NCBI GenBank assembly: GCA_025359905.1
Contig: JANYDF010000098.1
Location: 1-47,394, forward strand
Reading direction: 5' to 3'
Origin: Rhodospirillales bacterium
GTDB lineage: Bacteria; Pseudomonadota; Alphaproteobacteria; Acetobacterales; Acetobacteraceae
Length of the DNA stretch: 47,394 nt
Positions 40,395 through 47,394 of this stretch are shown piece by piece. The notes under the pieces are model-generated. The model was not told the DNA's origin. It saw nothing but the letters and a program-made list of their open reading frames with translations, and searched no databases. A program made the translations under genes and the position numbers. The first letter of the stretch is position 1. The number at the start of each line of letters is the position of its first letter.

Positions 40395-41360
40395 ATGGCC
40401 GCGTTGTTGTCTGATCTGACCGCAGACGAACTGGTCGGCCCCGGTGAGCAAGCCGATATGTTCGTCGACAGCGTGCTATCCGCGCCGCTGCGCAACGACC
40501 GGGTGACGATGGAGTTCCCGTTCTTCGCGTTGCAGAAGCGGCCCTTGCTGACGCCGATCGTCTACAAGGACAGCAATGTCTCCATCCGCATTTCGCCGGG
40601 CGAGCGTGGCGTTGCCACGATCTGGGACAAGGATGTGCTGATCTACCTGTCCAGCCTGATCAACGCCAGGATCGAGCGCGGTGAGGATGTTTCACGCACG
40701 GTGCGCATCGCCGCCTACGACCTGCTGCGCGTCACCCGCCGCCACACCGGCAAGAACGGCTATCAGGAAATCTACGACGCGCTGTTCCGGCTGCGCTCGA
40801 CCACCATCACCACCGATATTCAATCGGGCGGCGAGCGCGAGACGCGCGGCTTTGGCTGGATCGACAGTTTCCGCATCCTGACCAAGGAAAACCGGGCGGG
40901 CAACCGGGTGATGCAGGGCCTGGAAATCACCCTCAACGACTGGACGTTCCGCGCTCTGGTCAAAGACCGCCGCGTGCTGGCGATCAACCCGGCCTATTTC
41001 GACCTGACCGGGGGGCTGGAGCGGCGGCTGTACGAGGTGGCCCGCAAATATGTCGGGCGGCAGAGCGAATGGCGGGTGTCGCTGACGCTGCTGGCGAAGA
41101 AATGCGGCACCATGCAGCGCAGCCTGCGGCGCTTCAAATTCGACCTCAAGGCACTCGCGGCACTGGACCGGCTGCCGGACTACGAGATGCTGCTGATCAA
41201 CGATCACGCCTCGCCGGTGGCCAAGGGGCTGGAAACCGCCGGCATCAAGGGCACCAAAGGCGCTAAGCGGACGCCCAATGAGGCGGTGCTGGTGGTGTTT
41301 CGCCCGCGTGTGCCGGCGATGAATCTGCCGGATCTGGCGATCGATCCCGAGTCGCTATAG
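40395..41360 (+). CDS. repA: Plasmid replication initiator RepA (RPA family)
   Basis: A 321-residue initiator of the RepA type found on alphaproteobacterial plasmids (PF10134-like): MEFPFFALQKRPLLTPIVYK, ISPGERGVATIWDKDVLIYL, INARIERGEDVSRTVRIAAY, YDLLRVTRRHTGKNGYQEIY, LERRLYEVARKYVGRQ. It binds the iterons at 40000-40337 and opens the origin. The ATG at 40395 has AAGGAGA 4 bp upstream. The stop TAG lies in the first of five 17-bp CTATAG repeats. Confidence 0.92.
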   Translation: MAALLSDLTADELVGPGEQADMFVDSVLSAPLRNDRVTMEFPFFALQKRPLLTPIVYKDSNVSIRISPGERGVATIWDKDVLIYLSSLINARIERGEDVSRTVRIAAYDLLRVTRRHTGKNGYQEIYDALFRLRSTTITTDIQSGGERETRGFGWIDSFRILTKENRAGNRVMQGLEITLNDWTFRALVKDRRVLAINPAYFDLTGGLERRLYEVARKYVGRQSEWRVSLTLLAKKCGTMQRSLRRFKFDLKALAALDRLPDYEMLLINDHASPVAKGLETAGIKGTKGAKRTPNEAVLVVFRPRVPAMNLPDLAIDPESL

Positions 41361-41430
41361 GCCCCGGGTCGCTATAGGCCCCGAGTCGCTATAGGCCTCG
41401 CGCGGCTATAGGCCTCGCGCGGCTATAGGC
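41354..41430. repeat. Five 17-bp repeats carrying palindromic CTATAG
   Basis: GCTATAGGC units begin at 41354, 41371, 41388, 41405 and 41422, exactly 17 bp apart. Each contains CTATAG, which reads TAG on both strands. The first unit supplies the repA stop (41358-41360) and the last supplies the stop of the convergent gene (41425-41423). Surrounding bases (CCCCGAGTC, CCTCGCGCG) vary between units. Confidence 0.92.
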
Positions 41431-41803
41431 CGCGCCGCTGGAACCACTCGTCGAGTGCTTCGACCATGATGTCCTGAATGGTGCGCCGCCTGAGGCGTCC
41501 CGGCTCCGGCTTGCCCGCCTCGGCCAGCCGCAGATAGCGCCCCTCGTCCAGCTTCACCGTGGCCGCCACCAGCCGCCCTTGCGAGACAGGGGCGGCTGGC
41601 GGTGCCGCCAGGGTTGGCATAGCGGGCGGGGCCGGCATAGCGAGTGGGGACGGCTGGACGGAGATGGGTGGGGCAGGGACCGATAGGGCAGGCACCGGTG
41701 CGGCTGCAACGGCCGGGGCGGGCGGCGGCGCATCCAGGCCGATCGGCCTGGCGCTGCCCTTTCGGGGAATTGGGAACGCGCTGAGGTCCGGGCCTTTGCT
41801 CAT
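41423..41803 (-). CDS. Ribbon-helix-helix partition protein (ParB-like) after parA
   Basis: A 126-residue protein: a Pro/Ala-rich N-terminal half and a C-terminal RHH-like domain (ATVKLDEGRYLRLAEAGKPE, RRRTIQDIMVEALDEWFQRR). The ATG at 41803 overlaps the parA stop (ATGA); the GTG at 41821 in the same frame is less likely. Small RHH proteins following a short ParA bind the centromere, so this is the likely ParB functional analogue and autorepressor. Its first codons (AFPIPRKG) overlap an iteron-like sequence at 41761-41779. Confidence 0.75.
   Translation of the reverse strand: MSKGPDLSAFPIPRKGSARPIGLDAPPPAPAVAAAPVPALSVPAPPISVQPSPLAMPAPPAMPTLAAPPAAPVSQGRLVAATVKLDEGRYLRLAEAGKPEPGRLRRRTIQDIMVEALDEWFQRRGL
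41761..41779 (-). promoter_or_regulatory. Iteron-like site inside the partition gene
   Basis: The complement reads GCGTTCCCAATTCCCCGAA, matching the origin iteron (GCGTTCCCGATTCCCCGAG) at 17 of 19 positions, 1.4 kb from the main array. It may be a RepA handcuffing or regulatory site, or a relic of duplication. Confidence 0.6.
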
Positions 41804-42438
41804 GGCGTAGTCATTACGCACTTACGTAGCCGCGTGGATACGTAAGTCCATAGCTCCGCAATCTCCTTGGCCGAGTTGCTGGATGGGTCCAATTCGCCGA
41901 CTGTCCGCCCGTCAATGCCCGAGGTCGGAAACGACACCGAGTGGTGAATGGTCGCCGTGGCCACCGTGCCGCTTTGCGACAGCGCGATGGCCGCCTGCCC
42001 GGTGATGCGGGCGTTCTTGGTGGCGCCGTTGATGATGAACACCATGGGCTTTTGCGCTTCTTCGGCGATGTCGATGGTCCGCCCGACCGCATCCAAATCG
42101 TCGGGCGACGGCCGGGTGGGGATCAGCACCAGATCGGCGCGCTCGACGACGGCGCGGATCAGCCCGGTGGCTTGCGGCGGCGTATCGATGATCACCAGCT
42201 TGAAGCCGCCCGCCCGCGCCTGCTCGATATGCGCCGGCAGATCGTCCAGCCGGCTGGCGAAGAACACCGGGGCTTCGGCCTGCCGGCGGTTCCACCAACT
42301 CGCCAGCCCGCCCTGCGGGTCGGCGTCGATCAGCACCACCGGCCCATCCCCGGCCCGCTCCGCTTCAACCGCGAGGTGGCGCGATATGGTGGTTTTCCCG
42401 GCCCCGCCTTTTTGCGAGGCCAACACAAGCACATACAT
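41800..42438 (-). CDS. parA: ParA-type partition ATPase
   Basis: A 212-residue ParA/Soj-like Walker ATPase: deviant Walker A KGGAGKTT (10-17), VVLIDADPQGGLASWWNRRQ, LVIIDTPPQATGLIRAVVER, LVLIPTRPSPDDLDAVGRTI. The ATG at 42438 follows a low-support region; upstream extension would cross operator-like repeats. No N-terminal HTH is present, so repression falls to the RHH partner. The 3' end contains inverted CTTACGTA sites (41821-41846). Confidence 0.92.
   Translation of the reverse strand: MYVLVLASQKGGAGKTTISRHLAVEAERAGDGPVVLIDADPQGGLASWWNRRQAEAPVFFASRLDDLPAHIEQARAGGFKLVIIDTPPQATGLIRAVVERADLVLIPTRPSPDDLDAVGRTIDIAEEAQKPMVFIINGATKNARITGQAAIALSQSGTVATATIHHSVSFPTSGIDGRTVGELDPSSNSAKEIAELWTYVSTRLRKCVMTTP
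41821..41846. promoter_or_regulatory. Inverted TACGTAAG sites within parA 3' end (parS candidate)
   Basis: CTTACGTA (41821-41828) and TACGTAAG (41839-41846) are perfect inverted 8-mers with a 10-bp spacer, just upstream of the RHH partition gene. The same half-site occurs upstream of parA. Confidence 0.5.
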
Positions 42439-42540
42439 CAGGATGTCCGCCGGATTCGCTGCTTTGCCACGCGGTATACCGCACGTGCGGGCGGACGCAA
42501 GCCGGTGCGGCAATACGGCGGTACGCCCGTCGGCACGAAC

Positions 42541-42568
42541 GGCCTTACGTAAGGACGTACGTAAGGCC
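42541..42568. promoter_or_regulatory. TACGTAAG-type sites upstream of parA (operator/parS candidate)
   Basis: GGCCTTACGT (42541-42550) and ACGTAAGGCC (42559-42568) are perfect inverted repeats. CCTTACGTAAGG (42543-42554) is an overlapping 12-bp palindrome. Three half-sites match those at 41821-41846. The location, about 100 bp upstream of parA, fits a partition operator. Confidence 0.6.
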
Positions 42569-42689
42569 GCAAATGGCTCCGCACGCCGTCCCGTGCGGAA
42601 TTTGCGCCGCCGCCCGATCCCCGGAACATCGCGGCCACGGGCGCGAAATACACGCCTGCAACGTCCCAGATTGACCGGCAGACCGGCCT

Positions 42690-42699
42690 GAAGTACTTC
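42690..42699. promoter_or_regulatory. Palindrome before the first antitoxin gene
   Basis: GAAGTACTTC is a perfect 10-bp palindrome ending 4 bp before the ATG at 42704, a plausible antitoxin autoregulation site. Confidence 0.4.
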
Positions 42700-42703
42700 T
42701 TCA

Positions 42704-43009
42704 ATGAGTACGTATGAAGCGGAAAACCCGATGCCCAGAGCCGCCGTGGACGACAACAAGCGGATGAACCTGCGCCTGCGCCCCGACCAAAAGGCGGTCC
42801 TGGTGCGGGCCGCCGCGTTGCGCAACACCGGCCTGACGGATTTCGTGCTGCAGCCTGCGCTGCGCGAAGCCGCCGCCATCATCGACGCCGCCGAGCACCT
42901 TGAGGTGTCCGAACGCGACAGTCTGCGTGTGCTCGCCCTGCTGGAAAACCCGCCCGCCCCTAACGCAAAGCTGCTTGCCGCCGCCGCCGCCCTGCCACCG
43001 GCGGCATGA
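42704..43009 (+). CDS. DUF1778 antitoxin (TacA-like)
   Basis: A 101-residue ribbon-helix-helix antitoxin: KRMNLRLRPDQKAVLVRAAA, LTDFVLQPALREAAAIIDAA, then a C-terminal toxin-binding tail with LLENPPAPNAKLLAA. The family represses its own operon and neutralises a GNAT toxin. Starts at 42704 or 42731 are both possible. The stop overlaps the toxin start (ATGA). Confidence 0.9.
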   Translation: MSTYEAENPMPRAAVDDNKRMNLRLRPDQKAVLVRAAALRNTGLTDFVLQPALREAAAIIDAAEHLEVSERDSLRVLALLENPPAPNAKLLAAAAALPPAA

Positions 43010-43515
43010 TCCTAGCCTGGCACGAAGCGGCGATAACGCGGCAGCACGATCGCGCTGCGTTCGATTGCGGTGAGGCGGCGCTCAATGAATTTCTGCTGCG
43101 CTATGCGCGGCAGAGCCACGACAACGGCGCCGCCAAAACCTTCCTGGCGATCGATGACGCAAGCGGGGCCATCCTTGGCTACTACAGCCTGGCACCTGCC
43201 TCGCTGGCCTATGACCGCACGCCCGCTGGGGTGCGGCGGGGCCTTCCGCGCCATGAGGTGGCGGGCTTTCGGCTGGCGCGCATCGCGGTGCACCGCGCGG
43301 CGCAGGGACGCGGTCTCGGCGGACAATTGCTGCTCGCCGCTGGACGGCGCTGCCTCGCCGTGGCAGCCGAGGTCGGCGGCAGCATCCTCATCATCGACGC
43401 GAAAAGTGATCGCGCCGCCGCCTGGTACGCCAGTTATGGCGCTGTCCCGCTGCTTGATGCCGAACGAACGCTGGTCGTGGCGCTGGCCACCCTTGAAGCC
43501 GCCCTTAAGCACTGA
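43006..43515 (+). CDS. GNAT toxin (TacT/AtaT-like)
   Basis: A 169-residue GNAT acetyltransferase of the type that acetylates aminoacyl-tRNA. The acetyl-CoA loop is QGRGLGGQLL (100-109), and the catalytic Tyr region is AAAWYASYGAVPL. FDCGEAALNEFLLRYARQ is the usual N-terminus of such toxins. It is coupled to the antitoxin by ATGA. A similar pair is at 45134-45927, so the plasmid carries two addiction modules of one kind. Confidence 0.88.
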   Translation: MILAWHEAAITRQHDRAAFDCGEAALNEFLLRYARQSHDNGAAKTFLAIDDASGAILGYYSLAPASLAYDRTPAGVRRGLPRHEVAGFRLARIAVHRAAQGRGLGGQLLLAAGRRCLAVAAEVGGSILIIDAKSDRAAAWYASYGAVPLLDAERTLVVALATLEAALKH

Positions 43516-43633
43516 TGTCTGGCTTACTGCCGGTTTGGTGGACACCTGGTTAAGGTTTTCCACGGGAACGGGAGTTGCAGATGTGGAGCAGCCCCCATTT
43601 CGACCGGACTTCGGGCGCAACCGTGAGGTCCTA

Positions 43634-44779
43634 GTGGATAGAACCTGACGGAAGAGTCCTGAGAGGGATTCCCTGCGGGTGTGGCTCGTGCGAGTCTGAG
43701 TGATGCGCACCGGCATCGTGATCGACGTTAGCGCCGCCGACCGTGCTCGCCTTGAGGCGGTGGTGGCGGATCGGAACAGCCCACAAAAGCACGTCTGGCG
43801 TGCCCGGATCGTCCTGCTGACGGCGGCGGGTTGCGGCACCAACGAGATCATGCGTGAAGCCAAGGTGGCCAAGACCGCGGTCTGGCGATGGCAGGAACGC
43901 TTCATGGTGGCGGGCGTGGACGGGCTGCTGCGCGACAAGACGCGCCCCTCGCGCATTCCGCCGCTGGCTCCGGCGGTCACCGAGCGCGTGGTGGCACTGA
44001 CTCTGGCCGATCCGCCGGGCGAGACCACCCACTGGACGGCTGCCGCGATGGCCGAGGCGAGCGGCATCAGCGTCAGCTCGGTCCAGCGCATCTGGCGCAG
44101 CCACGGCCTGCAACCGCATCGCGTTCGCCAGTTCAAGCTGTCCAACGACCCGCAGTTCGCCGCCAAGGTGCGCGACATCGTCGGTCTCTACGTCGATCCA
44201 CCCGCGCATGCCGTGGTCCTGTCGGTGGACGAAAAGAGCCAAATTCAGGCACTTGATCGTACTCAGCCCGGCCTGCCGATGAAGAAGGGGCGGTGCGGCA
44301 CGATGACGCACGACTACAAGCGCAACGGCACCACCACTCTGTTCGCCGCGCTCAACGTGCTGGACGGCAGCGTCATCGGCCGTTGCATGCAGCGTCACCG
44401 CCATCAGGAGTTTATTCGCTTCCTCAACGCGGTCGAGGCGGCGGTTCCCGCCGGGAAGCTGATCCACGGCATCCTGGACAACTACGCCACCCACAAGCAT
44501 CCCAAGGTCATGCAGTGGCTGGAGCGGCATCCGCGCTGGACCTTTCACTTCACGCCGACTTCGGCATCCTGGATCAATGCAGTCGAGTCCTTCTTCGCCA
44601 AACTGACCAAACGGCGGCTGAAGCGCGGCGTGTTCCACTCGCTCGTCTCCCTCCAGGCAGCAATCAACCGCTTCCTCGCCGAGACAAACGATAACCCGCG
44701 CCCTTTCCGCTGGACCAAGGATCCCGACAAGATCATTGCCGCCGTCAGGCGGGGGCACCAAACGTTAGATTCGCTCCAC
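43634..44779 (+). mobile_element. IS630-family insertion sequence
   Basis: The 1146-bp element is flanked by TA (43632-43633 and 44780-44781), the IS630 target duplication. Ends are related inverted repeats: left GTGGATAGAACCTGACGG, right (complement) GTGGAGCGAATCTAACGT, with 15 of the first 21 positions matching. It holds a single transposase gene. Insertion took place at the stop codon of the small minus-strand gene at 44779-45000. Confidence 0.88.
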
Positions 44780-44782
44780 TAG
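43703..44782 (+). CDS. IS630-family transposase
   Basis: A 359-residue DDE transposase. N-terminal HTH domains (LLTAAGCGTNEIMREAKVAK, TAVWRWQERF) precede the catalytic region: first Asp in VLSVDEKSQIQALDRTQPGL, second in HGILDNYATHKHPKVMQWL, Glu in SWINAVESFFAKL. ATG at 43703 directly follows an in-frame GTG. The TAG stop is not encoded by the element alone: it consists of the target TA plus the flanking G (44780-44782). It appears intact. Confidence 0.93.
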   Translation: MRTGIVIDVSAADRARLEAVVADRNSPQKHVWRARIVLLTAAGCGTNEIMREAKVAKTAVWRWQERFMVAGVDGLLRDKTRPSRIPPLAPAVTERVVALTLADPPGETTHWTAAAMAEASGISVSSVQRIWRSHGLQPHRVRQFKLSNDPQFAAKVRDIVGLYVDPPAHAVVLSVDEKSQIQALDRTQPGLPMKKGRCGTMTHDYKRNGTTTLFAALNVLDGSVIGRCMQRHRHQEFIRFLNAVEAAVPAGKLIHGILDNYATHKHPKVMQWLERHPRWTFHFTPTSASWINAVESFFAKLTKRRLKRGVFHSLVSLQAAINRFLAETNDNPRPFRWTKDPDKIIAAVRRGHQTLDSLH

Positions 44783-45000
44783 CTGGAGGCGAATATCTCA
44801 TCGAAGAGGTCGCCGAACCACGCCTCGAACACGTCCACCTCGGCTTCCGTGACCGGGATATGCTCGGGCCAGTCGTCGGTGACGGTCCAGGTGGAGAGGT
44901 CATGCTTCGGCGGCCGGCCCGGAAACGGCCAGGGTTGGCCGAGCAACGCTTCAAGTTGTTCCGATGCGGTCGGGGGGCGTTCTTTGCGAAGTCTGGCCAT
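44779..45000 (-). CDS. Small hypothetical protein near the relaxase
   Basis: A 73-residue protein: MARLRKERPPTASEQLEALL, then LSTWTVTDDWPEHIPVTEAE and VFEAWFGDLFDEIFASS. The acidic, Trp-rich tail is distinctive. I recall similar short proteins beside plasmid relaxases but cannot name a family. The stop TAG overlaps the IS630 end; removing the IS and one TA restores the same TAG, so the product is unchanged by the insertion. Confidence 0.6.
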   Translation of the reverse strand: MARLRKERPPTASEQLEALLGQPWPFPGRPPKHDLSTWTVTDDWPEHIPVTEAEVDVFEAWFGDLFDEIFASS

Positions 45001-45133
45001 TGCGCCAGAATCGCCCAACCTGACGCCTGAAAGAATAGCCTTTTCTTACGCTGGAAGCCCCGGCGTACCGTGGCGCAAAAAGACTTGCGCGCGGCGGCGC
45101 GGGGCTGAAACGGTGTAGGGGCGGACGCGGTCG

Positions 45134-45640
45134 TCATGGCGATAACAATCTCAGCGCCGTCGCCACCGGCAGATAGAGGGTGCGTGGCTGCCGCACCAAG
45201 GGCGTGAAGCCGAAGGCTGCATAGAAGGCCGCCGCACTGTCGTCGATCGCGTCGGCGAAGATGGCGTGGGCGCCGATCGGGGCTGTGGCGACGGTCTTGA
45301 TGGCATCGAACAGCAGGGCTTCGCCAAGCCCCTGTCCGGCATAGTCGCTATGGCGGCCAAGCCAGCCGATCAGCACCGCCGGAACGGTCGGGTAGCGCGG
45401 CAGTTTCTTCGCCAGCGGCTCGGGAACCTCGGTCAACGGCACGTTGCTGGACGACAGCGTGTAGAAGCCCGCCACCCGATCCGGAGCGATCTCCCTGGCG
45501 ACGAAACAGGTGGCGTATTTACGCTTCACGTCCTGGGAGACGGTCTCGCGGAAATAGCTGTCGATCCGGTCGTTGCCGCAGGTGAAATCTGCCCGCTTGT
45601 GCGCTTTCGCCAGCGGCTCGATGGCGAAGCGGACGCTCAC
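45134..45640 (-). CDS. GNAT toxin (second module)
   Basis: A 168-residue GNAT toxin: FTCGNDRIDSYFRETVSQDV, GFYTLSSSNVPLTEVPEPLA, acetyl-CoA loop YAGQGLGEALLFDAI and AAAFYAAFGFTPL. GTG at 45640 overlaps the antitoxin stop as GTGA. It differs strongly from the toxin at 43006-43515, so it is not a recent duplicate. It should acetylate charged tRNA when freed from its antitoxin. Confidence 0.88.
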   Translation of the reverse strand: MSVRFAIEPLAKAHKRADFTCGNDRIDSYFRETVSQDVKRKYATCFVAREIAPDRVAGFYTLSSSNVPLTEVPEPLAKKLPRYPTVPAVLIGWLGRHSDYAGQGLGEALLFDAIKTVATAPIGAHAIFADAIDDSAAAFYAAFGFTPLVRQPRTLYLPVATALRLLSP

Positions 45641-45927
45641 CGGCGCTCGATCAGCTCAGCATGGCGCTTCGCCGCACGAGCCAGTCGCGCGTTCGGCTGG
45701 GGCGGATTGATCAGCGCCTCGGCGAAGCGGATTTGGTCCTCGCGCGCGAGGCGCATGATGTCGGCGTCCTCGACGACGCGGCGGGCGTCCTCGCCGGCCG
45801 TGGAGATGAGATAACCGGTCAGTGTCATGCCGCGCAGACGGGCGGCGCGCTGCATCTGGTCGTAGACCTGGACTGGGACGCGCGCTTCCAATCGGGCGGT
45901 CTCGGCTTCAGTTTGGAGTTTGGGCAT
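45637..45927 (-). CDS. DUF1778 antitoxin (second module)
   Basis: A 96-residue RHH antitoxin: RLEARVPVQVYDQMQRAARL, MTLTGYLISTAGEDARRVVE, ending in RFAEALINPPQPNARLARAA, the typical toxin-wrapping tail. The ATG at 45927 has AAGGAGG about 6 bp upstream. A palindromic operator within its promoter (45952-45970) points to autorepression. Confidence 0.9.
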   Translation of the reverse strand: MPKLQTEAETARLEARVPVQVYDQMQRAARLRGMTLTGYLISTAGEDARRVVEDADIMRLAREDQIRFAEALINPPQPNARLARAAKRHAELIERR

Positions 45928-45948
45928 GGGGGCCTCCTTCGCGTCCAT

Positions 45949-45977
45949 CATATACGGCATAATGCCGTATTGATCAA
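45949..45977 (-). promoter_or_regulatory. Antitoxin promoter with a 19-bp palindromic operator
   Basis: On the minus strand: TTGATC (45977-45972), a 17-bp spacer and TATATG (45954-45949). The perfect palindrome ATACGGCATAATGCCGTAT (45952-45970) fills the spacer, so RHH binding would block RNA polymerase. Confidence 0.72.
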
Positions 45978-45983
45978 GGCGAT

Positions 45984-47394
45984 TCACAGCCCGAGTCCGA
46001 TCTGCCGCTTGCGGCTAAAACTCCATTCGATGGCGCCATCGTCGCGACGGACGCCGCTGATATGTTGGTCGAGGCGCTTTTCCAGGACCGGCTGCCAGGG
46101 CACGAGTTGGAAGCCCAGTCCGTCCTCGATCATGGCGAAGCGCCCGCTGGCGAGATTGGCGACGCCCGCCAGCCTGCCGGATACGTATTCGCCGGGCGCA
46201 GACGGGCTGTAGGTCAGGCCCCGCTCTGCGGCCATCTCTTTGCCGACGCGCTCGACCTCCTGGCGCTCCAGCGCGGCGACCGTGCGCCGGGGAATGGAAA
46301 TGAACCCGTCCTTCACGCTGGCATGGCCCATTTCGACGAGACGCGCCGCGCGCCGGTCGAGCGCCGCGTTCACCTCCTGGCCGAAGCCGGTCCCGGCAAG
46401 GGGCAGATGGTCTTTCGCAACCAGCTCACGGTCGAGCCAGATCGCGCCGTCGCTGCCCACCTGCCGGTCGAGGTCGAGCGTGGAGAGCGTGCGGATGCCG
46501 AAATCCTTGGGCCGGCCGGGGGCGTCATAGGCGATGCCCCGTTCGGCTATGTCGCCGGGGATTTTCCAATGGCCGGCGTCGATACGCTCGACGTGCCCGG
46601 CGCGGCGCAAGGCTTCCAGCCGGCGCACATGCGAGCGAATGAAGGCATCCGGGTCGCCTTGGCGCTGCTCGATAATGTCCCGCGTCGCTTCCAGATGCAG
46701 GCTCGGCTGGTAGATGCCGCCATTGGCCTCCGCCATGATCTGGATGTTGACATCCGCCGGCCGGGGCTCGGCCTTGGTCGCCACCGGGTCGAGCGCGACG
46801 ATGTGGCCGCGCCTGATCTCGTCGAGGCGGCCGGCGTCCGCCATCTCGACATAGTGGGTGCGCCCGTCCACGCCATCGATGACGAGGTGTAGCCGGTCGC
46901 CCATCTCGTCGCCGGCCAAGCCCTTGGCGAGCACGCGGCCCAAGATCGGTTCGGTGATCTGCTTGCCGTGTGCCGCATATTGCGCTGGGGCGCGTTCGTC
47001 GGCGAGACCGTGGTCGGCGAGCGCACTGTGCATGGTCTTGATGATGTCGCCGCGTTCTCCCAGTTCGCGCAACGTCGGCTCGGCCTGTGCTGAGATGGAC
47101 CAGCGGCCAACCTCCACCTCGGTCGCCAGCCCGATGCCCTCCAGCCTGCGGGCGCGGGCGATCAGCAGCGCCCGGTTGCGACGCGCCGTCTCCAGCATGT
47201 CCTGGTCGGGGCGCAGATCGGCGAAGGCGTGGCTCGCCTCCTGTTCGGCGAGCAGCATACGGTCCAGGCGGGTGAAGCGCTCGGCGTCCACCTCGCGCTC
47301 AAGCTGGCGGCTGAGCTCCTGCTCGGTCTGCCGGCCCAGCTCCAGCGTGACGATCTCGCTGGCCCGTTCGCGGATGCCGTGCGCGATGTAGTCG
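45984..47394 (-). CDS. Conjugative relaxase, DUF3363 C-terminal part (5' end outside window)
   Basis: 469 codons are visible, and the frame runs off the right edge (DYIAHGIRERASEIVTLELG, then RQTEQELSRQLEREVDAERF). The sequence matches the DUF3363 region of VirD2/TraI-type relaxases (GRVLAKGLAGDEMGDRLHLV, DGVDGRTHYVEMADAGRLDE, LEALRRAGHVERIDAGHWKI, FGIRTLSTLDLDRQVGSDGA, IEDGLGFQLVPWQPVLEKRL). The catalytic N-terminal domain with the nicking Tyr/His would lie beyond 47394. It nicks oriT for plasmid transfer and implies that the replicon is or was mobilisable. Confidence 0.88.
   Translation of the reverse strand, partial: DYIAHGIRERASEIVTLELGRQTEQELSRQLEREVDAERFTRLDRMLLAEQEASHAFADLRPDQDMLETARRNRALLIARARRLEGIGLATEVEVGRWSISAQAEPTLRELGERGDIIKTMHSALADHGLADERAPAQYAAHGKQITEPILGRVLAKGLAGDEMGDRLHLVIDGVDGRTHYVEMADAGRLDEIRRGHIVALDPVATKAEPRPADVNIQIMAEANGGIYQPSLHLEATRDIIEQRQGDPDAFIRSHVRRLEALRRAGHVERIDAGHWKIPGDIAERGIAYDAPGRPKDFGIRTLSTLDLDRQVGSDGAIWLDRELVAKDHLPLAGTGFGQEVNAALDRRAARLVEMGHASVKDGFISIPRRTVAALERQEVERVGKEMAAERGLTYSPSAPGEYVSGRLAGVANLASGRFAMIEDGLGFQLVPWQPVLEKRLDQHISGVRRDDGAIEWSFSRKRQIGLGL

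Noticed and set aside
43516-43631. Possible end of an IS3-type element (GTTTGGTGGACACCTGG) left of the IS630
   Set aside because: The phrase resembles IS ends, but no transposase fragment or matching second end is visible, so it is not called.

Overview
This window looks like part of a large, GC-rich plasmid from an alphaproteobacterium, most likely an Acetobacteraceae/Acidiphilium-type host. That host assignment is inference from codon style, from the RepA/ParA/relaxase types and from the style of the mobile-element genes. The right end (39.8-47.4 kb) is a plasmid backbone: an iteron origin with a DnaA box and AT-rich segment, repA, a parA plus ribbon-helix-helix partition pair, two DUF1778-GNAT toxin-antitoxin pairs, an IS630-type element and the 3' part of a DUF3363 relaxase. 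The left end (0-2.7 kb) is transposon debris: the tail of a serine resolvase, a frameshifted Tn3-type transposase tail, and between them a small phage-like operon with a BRO-N/ANT antirepressor. Next comes a YhaO/YhaN (SbcD/SbcC-like) nuclease-ATPase pair.

The middle 32 kb (7.8-39.8 kb) is an accessory island devoted almost wholly to the cell envelope. It starts with a heavy-metal RND permease. A copper-handling run follows: CopC, a CopD-cytochrome c-redoxin fusion, a multicopper oxidase and several small secreted Gly/Ala-rich proteins. Then come an MlaF-MlaE fusion with a membrane-anchored partner but no MCE protein, three DUF6524 paralogues, a TPR protein, an MlaA-like protein, a CusB/CzcB-like adaptor with its usual N-terminal domain apparently encoded as a separate gene, and a six-gene operon. 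That operon carries PstS-like, TAXI-like and SBP_bac_3 binding proteins and two polar-amino-acid-type permease domains, but no ATPase. Most neighbours in these operons overlap by 4 bp (ATGA or GTGA), so translation is probably coupled.

Six small proteins scattered through the island share a plan of two glycine-zipper helices separated by an Ala/Pro-rich linker; in one of them the hairpin is triplicated. Together with the domain-shuffled transporters (ATPase-permease, binding protein-permease and CopD-cytochrome fusions, plus missing partners), this suggests an undescribed envelope transport or copper/lipid system rather than a standard Cus or Mla locus. Its substrate cannot be told from sequence.

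The replicon is also rich in short tandem duplications. Inside genes the units are 12, 15, 18, 24 or 30 bp, all multiples of three. The one clear exception, a 17-bp unit, lies between two convergent genes. No rRNA, tRNA or CRISPR array was seen.
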